Below are positions 1-5,691 of a stretch of 22,648 nt of DNA, in pieces. Numbering within the stretch: position 1 is the first letter of the stretch; each line of letters starts with the position of its first letter. This stretch comes from Proteiniphilum sp. UBA5283 (GTDB taxonomy: Bacteria > Bacteroidota > Bacteroidia > Bacteroidales > Dysgonomonadaceae): positions 8,707-31,354 of the forward strand of contig DHSP01000078.1 of the NCBI GenBank assembly GCA_002408485.1, given 5' to 3'. Under the pieces are notes generated by a model. The model did no database searches, was not told where the DNA came from, and was given only the letters and a program-made list of their open reading frames with translations. The translations under genes and the position numbers were made by a program.

Positions 1-16
1 TAAATATTTTAGTCAT

Positions 17-1651
17 ATGAAATTACATACAATGTACAAATCCATTTTTTTCCTGATTGGCTTATCGCTGGCAATGGGTTCATGCGAGAGCTTTCTGGAT
101 GAGAATCCACAGGACGAAAAAACCACCGGCCAGTTCTGGAAAACCGAGTCGGATGCCATTACAGGGGTCAATGCCCTTTATTTCGGAGGTGTACCCTACC
201 TGCACAATATCGATGTGGATGGTGGCTGGACGCCCAAAGCTACCATGTGGGGAGGGGTCATGTCGGGACTCTTCGTGGATAAACGCAAAGACAGAACCTT
301 TACCAATGCTTCGGAGGGTGCCAATTTCAATATCGAATCTTTTGATGCCACGTCGCAGAAGATGTGGACCGAGTTTTATATCGGTATCTCCCGTGCGAAT
401 TTCGTGATCGAAAACATCCCGACAATGACGGATGTGCTTTCAGAATCGCAGATTGCCAATTTCGTCGCACAAGGGAAATTCTTCCGGGCCTATGCCTATT
501 TCTATCTGGTTAAGGAATATGGTGGGGTTCCCTATATCGACAAGCCCTACACTTCACTTGAGGGAATCTATGTGGAACGCACGCCCGCCGAACAGGTATA
601 CGAGCGCATTGAAGCGGATTTGCTTGATATCATCGGAGGCAATGCATTGCCCAACGTGGCCTTCTACGACAACGAGGGTTACGTGACAAGGCCCATGGCA
701 CAAACCTTGTTGGCCCAAGTCTACCTGCAATGGGCCGGAGCACCTGTTAACGGAGGCAGTGAATATTATTCCAAGGCTGCCGCAATGGCTCAGAGCGTGA
801 TCAACGGCGGGCAACATGCCCTTGTGCAGCCCAATGGCAGCAGTGCCGATCTCAATTCAGCTTACAATATCATCAAGACAACCAAGTCGTCCAACGAAAT
901 CATCTTCGCAAAAGAGTATGACCAGACCAATTTCAATGTGGGCAACTCCTACGCGGTACGTTCCATCGGCACCGATGCCTTCCAGTGGAAGAATGCCAAC
1001 GATGAAAGCGTCTTCAAACCGGGAGGAGACGTGTTGTACAATGCCTATCTTCCTTCCGATCTGCTGATCAATAGTTATCATCCTTCCGACGTGCGAAGCA
1101 TGGAGAAGCAATTCTTCTTCAGCGAATACACCGATGCCACGGGAGTATCCCACACGTTGAACAACCTGGGCAACTGGGCATGGTTCGATGCGGGCTCGCT
1201 GATCAATGGCCGGAACGGAGATTATAACATGCCCATCTTCCGTTATGCGGAGGTATTGCTGATTGCAGCCGAGGGGCTTGCACGCACAGGCAATGAAGCC
1301 GATGCCAGGGGCTATCTCAACCAGGTACGTCGTCGTGCCGGCCTGGCCAACGAAACAGCCTCGGGCAATGCACTGGTACAATCGATCCTCACCGAACGCT
1401 TCCACGAGTTCCCGCTGGAGTTCAAGATCTGGGATGATATCCGCCGTACCCGCTTGTATCCTGAAGCCGATGGCATGCAGTCGGGCAGGCTGAAATGGAC
1501 TCCCCTTGCATCGGCGGTGATTCAGAATAAACCCGACGGTACCACAAGGGTAGGGGCCATACCGGAATATGCCCTGTTATGGCCTATTCCGCTGAGTGAG
1601 ATGCAAGCCAACACCGCGCTCGAAGGACAACAGAATCCGGGATGGAACTAA
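17..1651 (+). CDS. SusD/RagB-family nutrient-binding outer-membrane lipoprotein
   Basis: This is a surface lipoprotein that works with a SusC-type TonB-dependent receptor to capture glycans or other nutrients. The 544-residue length fits the family. The N-terminus has a lipoprotein signal peptide with lipobox Met-Gly-Ser-Cys, Cys23 being the acylated residue, followed by acidic residues. The SusD-like N-terminal TPR region (about 30-230, with motifs such as FFRAYAYFYLVKEYGGVPY) and the C-terminal part (RYAEVLLIAAEGLARTGN, then FKIWDDIRR and ALLWPIP) are typical. An alternative start at the second Met (position 32) would leave a shorter signal peptide. The partner susC gene is expected just left of the window; the TAA at 1-3 could be its stop codon, but this cannot be confirmed. 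The substrate cannot be predicted. A strong terminator follows. Confidence 0.95.
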   Translation: MKLHTMYKSIFFLIGLSLAMGSCESFLDENPQDEKTTGQFWKTESDAITGVNALYFGGVPYLHNIDVDGGWTPKATMWGGVMSGLFVDKRKDRTFTNASEGANFNIESFDATSQKMWTEFYIGISRANFVIENIPTMTDVLSESQIANFVAQGKFFRAYAYFYLVKEYGGVPYIDKPYTSLEGIYVERTPAEQVYERIEADLLDIIGGNALPNVAFYDNEGYVTRPMAQTLLAQVYLQWAGAPVNGGSEYYSKAAAMAQSVINGGQHALVQPNGSSADLNSAYNIIKTTKSSNEIIFAKEYDQTNFNVGNSYAVRSIGTDAFQWKNANDESVFKPGGDVLYNAYLPSDLLINSYHPSDVRSMEKQFFFSEYTDATGVSHTLNNLGNWAWFDAGSLINGRNGDYNMPIFRYAEVLLIAAEGLARTGNEADARGYLNQVRRRAGLANETASGNALVQSILTERFHEFPLEFKIWDDIRRTRLYPEADGMQSGRLKWTPLASAVIQNKPDGTTRVGAIPEYALLWPIPLSEMQANTALEGQQNPGWN

Positions 1652-1698
1652 CATCCTGAGATTAAATTTGGCGTAGTCTCCAAATCTTAAATTGTTTT

Positions 1699-1746
1699 AT
1701 TTGTCCGGGTCCGATGTTTTTTACATCCGCCCGGACAAATTTTTTA
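1699..1746 (+). terminator. Rho-independent terminator after the SusD gene
   Basis: A perfect 11-bp stem pairs ATTTGTCCGGG (1699-1709) with CCCGGACAAAT (1730-1740). An inner GATG/CATC pairing (1713-1716 with 1724-1727) extends it, and a T-rich run starts at 1740. It lies 47 bases past the SusD stop codon and should end that operon. Confidence 0.85.
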
Positions 1747-1801
1747 TATATAAAATAAACCCGGTGATGCAGGTACCTTCGTTGAGTAAAATCTGTATTT
1801 T

Positions 1802-1834
1802 CTTCGGAACTCCCTCGGAACTTCTTCGGATATT
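1802..1834. repeat. Three-copy 11-bp tandem repeat
   Basis: Three consecutive 11-base units begin at 1802, 1813 and 1824: CTTCGGAACTC, CCTCGGAACTT and CTTCGGATATT. All share the C-T-C-G-G-A core in the same phase. The period is close to one helical turn, so the cores face the same side of the DNA. The function is unknown, and the array is short enough to be chance or the remains of an expansion. Confidence 0.6.
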
Positions 1835-1989
1835 GTCCAAATATATCCGGAGATATTCCAGGTTTGTTACGGGTAAACTTAGGGTCAGATAAATACAATA
1901 TCTGGCAATTCATAAGACATGGTCATACCCTGTGACGTGTATCGACACAACCACCCTTCAGACGGTAAATGAAGAAAAGCATGCCAATA

Positions 1990-2022
1990 TTTGTTTTTTT
2001 GGAATAAGATTGTTTGCTTTTG
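1990..2022 (+). promoter_or_regulatory. Candidate Bacteroidota-type promoter for the DUF6266 gene
   Basis: A TTTG at 1990-1993 is followed after 21 bases by TGCTTTTG (2015-2022). This matches the -33/-7 pattern TTTG...TAnnTTTG with one mismatch (G for A). Transcription would start near 2028-2030, about 50 bases before the ATG at 2082. The assignment is by motif only. Confidence 0.35.
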
Positions 2023-2081
2023 TGCCTGTATATAAATGAATATCAGCGAATAAACTGGTTTGACGATTAAATAAAATTACG

Positions 2082-2725
2082 ATGGCGACAATGAAAAACG
2101 GTTTGTGGGGAGGCTTCTCCGGCAAAATAGGCAACGTGGTGGGTGTTTCACGGGATGGTGCCTTTTATTTGCGAAGCCTTCCGGTTCAGGTAAAAAATCC
2201 GAGTCGAAGAAGCAGATTGCGCAGCGCAGTAGATTTTCAGTAACCCAATCATTTTTGCAGACATGTACACCTTTTCTCAGGATTGGTTTTCAATCCGATG
2301 CCAGGGCAATGAGGAGTGCTTTCAATGCAGCCATGTCATACAATATACGGCAAGCCATAAAAGGTGAAGCTTCCGATTTTGAAATTGATTATCCGAATGT
2401 GCTTGTTTCAAAAGGGCCGCTCCCCACATCCGCCATCCTGCAAACATCCATCTCTGAGGGGTCGTTGCATGTGCAGTGGGATGCTACCTGCGAAGGGAAG
2501 GCAACACTGCACGATCAGGTCATGATCCTCGCGTGTAATCTGGAGAAAAAGAGTGTCGTGTATGATCTGTATACAGGCAAAAGAGGCAGCTTGGCGTCAC
2601 AGTTGCAGCTACCATCACAATGGCAGGGCGATACTGTAGAGGTGTATATCGCATTCATGTCGGCCAATGATTTTAACCTGGTGTCGTACAGCCAGTATGC
2701 CGGGAGGCATAGGGTGGGAGTGTAA
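2082..2725 (+). pseudogene. DUF6266-family protein gene, split by a one-base frameshift in an A6 run
   Basis: The true start is ATG 2082, which opens with MATMKNGLWGGFSGKIGNVV, the hallmark N-terminus of the DUF6266 family (function unknown, common in Bacteroidota). This frame ends at TAA 2241-2243 after 53 residues. The rest of the family sequence (KKQIAQRSRF, FLQTCTPFLRIGF, a central NAAMSYN motif, a C-terminal VYIAFMSAND) continues in the -1 frame to 2725. The frames join at the A6 run 2192-2197: one extra A would give an uninterrupted protein of about 214 residues, the usual family length. The run reads A-AAA-AAT in the starting frame, which is also a canonical -1 slippery heptamer. The ATG at 2105 in the second frame is not a natural start. 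The gene ends two bases from the convergent barrel gene. It may be decayed, slippage-rescued or a sequencing error. Confidence 0.75.
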
Positions 2726-2727
2726 AA

Positions 2728-3921
2728 TCAAAAGGACACTTTGAAATTCACGCCCCCCGTAGTTATTCGTACTGCTTCATCGCCCATTCCAGAAAGTGGG
2801 ATTTTCAGGTAGGGTTCTACATGTAACGAAACGCCCCGGGTGATTTTCTGTTCCATGCCCACAGCAAGATTCAAACGACCGAATGGGTGAAGATTACGGA
2901 AAGGCGATACAGACTCATTCGAAGTGTCCTCCATCGTAACCACCTCATATTCAATAAACTCTTTTCCATCGTTCTCTCTGACATGTTCAGTCACTTCCTG
3001 CCACCGTTCGGTGTTTTTATATTTTTCGCTCAGGTACACGAGAGAAGAGACTCCGCCAGTTACATAATAGTTTCGTTTGGGATGATTGGTAAACTTCCAG
3101 CCGATATTCAGTGGAATGTCGATGCCCACCATATCACCTGTGAGGGTCTTATCGATACCCATGAATTCCTGGTTAGGGTGGTTACTCGAAAATTGCTGAT
3201 GCTCCGCAAGTAGACCGGTCGACACGAAGAGTGCACGTGTTAACTTGATATCTGCGGTGATGCCGCCTGAGAAAGCAAACGCCGAGTTTGAAGTGGCCGA
3301 GTTGACCGCGGGGGATAGATTTAATCCGATTCTTATCCTGTCGCCAGAGTCGGTCAATCTTTTTCCTCGCGCAGTTTGCCGGTCTTCGTTCTTACGCTCT
3401 CTTCTTTCATTCCACACTCTTAAGATGTCTTTTTCCTCGGCTTTATCTACCTCTGTCTCTTCCTTCCCTTTTCCATCCAGCTGTTGATCGATTGGGCCCG
3501 CTAATTGATCATTCTTTCTTTTTCCCGGAGAAGCCGCGGCATCGATAAGAATGGTTTCTTCTGTAGCTTGAACCAAATCGGTTCTTTTACTTAGTGCCTT
3601 CGTAAGCTCAGAATCTTTTCCCGGAACATGCAGATCAACCAAAGGGATGTCCGCACGGGTTGTGCCGGGAGATGTGTGTGATTCGATACCGACAGGAGAA
3701 ACAGTCGCCTCCCTGTCCGGTTGAAGTGCATGGAGGGTGATAAGCAAAGCCAACAAACAGGCAGCCGCCCCGACGCCGTATTTTAGGTAAACCCTTCGCC
3801 GTTTTCTTTTTCGATATTCAACAAATTCCTCCCAGGCCCCTTCGGTGTATGGCAGACTACCGTAATCCAAATACTCGCGTGCTTTTTGGATGATCAGATT
3901 ATCTTTCTCAACAGTATCCAT
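2728..3921 (-). CDS. Inner-membrane helix plus C-terminal outer-membrane beta-barrel protein, paired with an ECF sigma factor
   Basis: This 397-residue protein has three parts. Residues 1-45 are a charged, probably cytoplasmic segment ending in a basic patch (RKRKRRR). Residues 48-66 are one hydrophobic transmembrane helix. A long low-complexity charged linker (about 67-190) leads to a C-terminal region (about 195-397) with alternating strands, typical of the PorT/OmpA-like 'outer membrane beta-barrel' domain and ending in a terminal Phe. Its start overlaps the sigma-factor stop by 14 nt, so the two are almost certainly co-translated. By analogy with sigma/anti-sigma pairs, the N-terminal segment may bind the sigma factor, but no known anti-sigma domain is recognisable. 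There is no cleavable signal peptide. The family role is unknown; the pairing with an ECF sigma factor recurs in Bacteroidota. Confidence 0.75.
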   Translation of the reverse strand: MDTVEKDNLIIQKAREYLDYGSLPYTEGAWEEFVEYRKRKRRRVYLKYGVGAAACLLALLITLHALQPDREATVSPVGIESHTSPGTTRADIPLVDLHVPGKDSELTKALSKRTDLVQATEETILIDAAASPGKRKNDQLAGPIDQQLDGKGKEETEVDKAEEKDILRVWNERRERKNEDRQTARGKRLTDSGDRIRIGLNLSPAVNSATSNSAFAFSGGITADIKLTRALFVSTGLLAEHQQFSSNHPNQEFMGIDKTLTGDMVGIDIPLNIGWKFTNHPKRNYYVTGGVSSLVYLSEKYKNTERWQEVTEHVRENDGKEFIEYEVVTMEDTSNESVSPFRNLHPFGRLNLAVGMEQKITRGVSLHVEPYLKIPLSGMGDEAVRITTGGVNFKVSF

Positions 3922-4495
3922 GCTTTATATCAAAATAGATAGGGAACATTTCTCGCAATCTCTTTTTTGCCCGTGCGAGGTAAACCCGAGACGAGCTTGC
4001 CGTAACATTTAACCTGTCCGCGATCTCTTCGTGGTTGAATCCTTCCGTTTCGTATAAAAGAAAAACCATTCTTTCATTCATGGGGAGAAGATGTATCACT
4101 TTTATCATCTCATCTGCGGTTAAATCGCTGATAACGTTTGTTTTATCATCGCAAACTTGTAGTGAATCAGTGATTTTAAAGAACTCCTCTTTCGTTTCTC
4201 TCCGCACTTGATCGATGGCCGTATTTACGATAATGGTTCGGAACCAGCCCCGGAAAGATTTGGAAGAATCGTATTGCGAGATGTTTGAAAAGATCTTGAT
4301 GAATCCGTCATGTACCACCTCCATCGCATCTTCCCTGTTGATGCAGTAAGCCATCGCGATGCTCAAAGCATACCCAAAAAATTGCTTGTACAGCAGTTCT
4401 TCGGATTTACTGTCCTTGTGACTACATTTTCGAATAATATCAAGCAGCGCGTCTCTATCTTTCACGATATAAACCGACTTTTCAAAAACAATCAT
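3908..4495 (-). CDS. ECF-type RNA polymerase sigma-70 family factor
   Basis: This 195-residue protein has the two-domain layout of extracytoplasmic-function sigma factors. Region 2 spans about 35-100 (EVVHDGFIKIFSNISQYD, then FRGWFRTIIVNTAIDQVRR, which binds core polymerase and the -10 element). Region 4 spans about 133-185 (LPMNERMVFLLYETEGFNHEEIADRL, then the helix-turn-helix ending SSSRVYLARAKKRLREM). It lies 40 bases after the lipoprotein gene and overlaps the next gene by 14 nt, so all three form one operon. Targets are unknown. The operon promoter resembles the housekeeping type, so autoregulation is not evident. Confidence 0.93.
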   Translation of the reverse strand: MIVFEKSVYIVKDRDALLDIIRKCSHKDSKSEELLYKQFFGYALSIAMAYCINREDAMEVVHDGFIKIFSNISQYDSSKSFRGWFRTIIVNTAIDQVRRETKEEFFKITDSLQVCDDKTNVISDLTADEMIKVIHLLPMNERMVFLLYETEGFNHEEIADRLNVTASSSRVYLARAKKRLREMFPIYFDIKHGYC

Positions 4496-4535
4496 TCAAC
4501 AGACCCGATCGGGATTTACTTGACGGATGCCGGAT

Positions 4536-5063
4536 TCAATTGCTGGTTACGGGTATATCCGCATTATTGGTGCTCGGGCGTTTGGAAGCGTTGGAAACAA
4601 TAAAGATAGCATCGTGTAAATTGGGATCTCCCTGTCTTAGCTTAACGAAAATTTCCTCCAGGTCGACTATGAGAACCCGATGTTCCCGTTCGTCCGATTT
4701 GCTGCATTCTTCGGCGGTTCGTTTCACGAAGAGCCGGGTTTGGGGAGGATAGGATTCCATTACGATACCATCCCAGACGATCTCGAAGTTGTTTGAGGCA
4801 CACCCGGTAGGATATGAAACCTCGATATGCATCTCCTTGTCGATTCGCTGCACATCCTCGATCTCGAAGGGATCGGAATATTCGGGCGACCTTTTTTTTT
4901 GGACTTCGAGATAGTAGTTGCTGTTTTTCAGAAAAACGTAATTTTCTTTTTGAAGCATGAAAGGGTTCGGATCCTTCATATCGGTATCGTTATCACACGA
5001 AACCCAGCCAAAGGAAATAACCACGGCTGAAAAAATAGTGGCAAAAAAAATCGCTCGTTTCAT
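4536..5063 (-). CDS. Small lipoprotein, first gene of the ECF sigma operon
   Basis: The 175-residue product begins with a lipoprotein signal peptide (MKRAIFFATIFSAVVISFGW) and lipobox Val-Ser-Cys23. Asp-Asn-Asp-Thr-Asp follows the Cys, resembling the acidic export signal that sends Bacteroidota lipoproteins to the cell surface. The mature part (about 24-175) has no family I recognise. It looks like a small beta-rich domain with two Cys residues (in TGCASNN and EECSKS). As the lead gene before the sigma factor, it could be a sensory or regulated envelope component, but that rests on position alone. Confidence 0.7.
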   Translation of the reverse strand: MKRAIFFATIFSAVVISFGWVSCDNDTDMKDPNPFMLQKENYVFLKNSNYYLEVQKKRSPEYSDPFEIEDVQRIDKEMHIEVSYPTGCASNNFEIVWDGIVMESYPPQTRLFVKRTAEECSKSDEREHRVLIVDLEEIFVKLRQGDPNLHDAIFIVSNASKRPSTNNADIPVTSN

Positions 5064-5187
5064 TTTAATCGTTTTTTATGTATTTAAATTATTCCATGTC
5101 CGGTTACCCTGATTCGTGAACAACCAGCATAATTCCGGCCTTTACTAACCTATACGAGAACATTCAATAAAACGCTACATCCCGACA

Positions 5188-5219
5188 CAAATATACAAGG
5201 ACTATTCAAAAAATTCAAT
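5188..5219 (-). promoter_or_regulatory. Bacteroidota-type promoter of the lipoprotein/ECF sigma/barrel operon
   Basis: On the minus strand, TATATTTG (+ strand 5195-5188) matches the -7 consensus TAnnTTTG exactly. ATTG (5219-5216) sits 20 bases upstream, in the -33 position. Transcription would start near 5181, giving a leader of roughly 118 bases before the ATG at 5063. Confidence 0.65.
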
Positions 5220-5270
5220 TTTGTCGGGGGAACAAGGCGAACGTAGAAGACGATTCACAATCCTTTTTTT

Positions 5271-5292
5271 AACCCGTCGAATTTGACGGGTT
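5271..5292. repeat. Inverted repeat (8-bp stem) of unknown role
   Basis: AACCCGTC (5271-5278) pairs perfectly with GACGGGTT (5285-5292) around a 6-base loop. A preceding T7 and a following A4 could extend the stem. The U-tract lies on the wrong side for a conventional terminator on either strand, so an operator or the edge of an insertion is equally possible. Confidence 0.55.
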
Positions 5293-5496
5293 TAAAAGAG
5301 AGAGTGTTAAACTGATTTGCCAAATTTATTTCACATTATTTGGAGGTTAGTGCAAGAAGCAACTGGCAAACTTTGGAACTGGTGTTGAAATCAAAAGGAA
5401 TCGGTTGGTTTAACAAAAATGTTTTCGTAAATTCGTTGCTTGAATCTTTCTGGAGGATGTAATTTTTTCAAGCCTAAAGAGGACAATGTATGATAA

Positions 5497-5664
5497 GTAA
5501 GTCATTGTATATTCATATATCTATCCGGAAGTAATTATCATGCCAAATATTTTGCTTATGAATTGACACGAGCGGGTGGTAAAGGAGTTGATCGCCCTAG
5601 TCGTAGAATATTGGTAATCACTCCTGCTTCACTGCGTAAACAATGGAACTTTTTGATAATTTAG
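5497..5664 (+). pseudogene. Remnant of a DEAD/SNF2-type defence-associated helicase, internally deleted
   Basis: The only open frame here encodes a fragment containing YHAKYFAYELTR, then a short linker, then RRILVITPASLRKQWN before a stop. The first piece resembles the N-terminus and the second the motif Ia region of a large SF2 helicase family often found beside type III-like methylases and DUF4391 in defence loci. In intact members these blocks are separated by a Q-motif and Walker A segment of several dozen residues (...LNPHQ...ADEVGLGKT...), absent here. There is no start codon, and in-frame stops lie immediately upstream (5491-5496). I read it as a relic with an internal deletion and a lost C-terminus. 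The family match is from memory of motifs. Confidence 0.6.
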
Positions 5665-5691
5665 GGTAACAGTATGAAAATCTCATAAAAA

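Larger units (their letters stand above)
1741..2081. other. Noncoding interval between the SusD terminator and the DUF6266 gene
   Basis: I see no convincing gene here. The open frames on either strand have no family resemblance, and the minus-strand one runs through the terminator hairpin. The interval holds a three-copy 11-bp repeat (1802-1834) and a candidate promoter (1990-2022). The rest is unexplained. Confidence 0.6.
5064..5691. other. AT-rich intergenic region with operon leader, hairpin and helicase relic
   Basis: This 628-base stretch has no intact gene. It contains the leader and promoter of the leftward sigma operon (5064-5219), a strong 8-bp hairpin (5271-5292) and a degraded helicase fragment (5497-5664). 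A 48-codon open frame (5316-5462, plus) without a start or recognisable family lies between them and may be further debris. No clear promoter for the gene at 5692 was found. Confidence 0.6.

Noticed and set aside
857..1405. 182-codon minus-strand ORF inside the SusD gene
   Set aside because: Antisense shadow of a clear SusD reading frame.
1662..1913. 83-codon minus-strand ORF after the SusD gene
   Set aside because: It reads through the terminator hairpin and resembles no family.
2105..2725. ORF starting at ATG 2105 as an independent 206-residue protein
   Set aside because: Its first 25 or so residues are an out-of-frame reading of the DUF6266 N-terminus; the family start is ATG 2082 in another frame.
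5316..5462. 48-codon open frame in the island leader region
   Set aside because: No start codon and no family match; listed only as possible debris within the intergenic entry.
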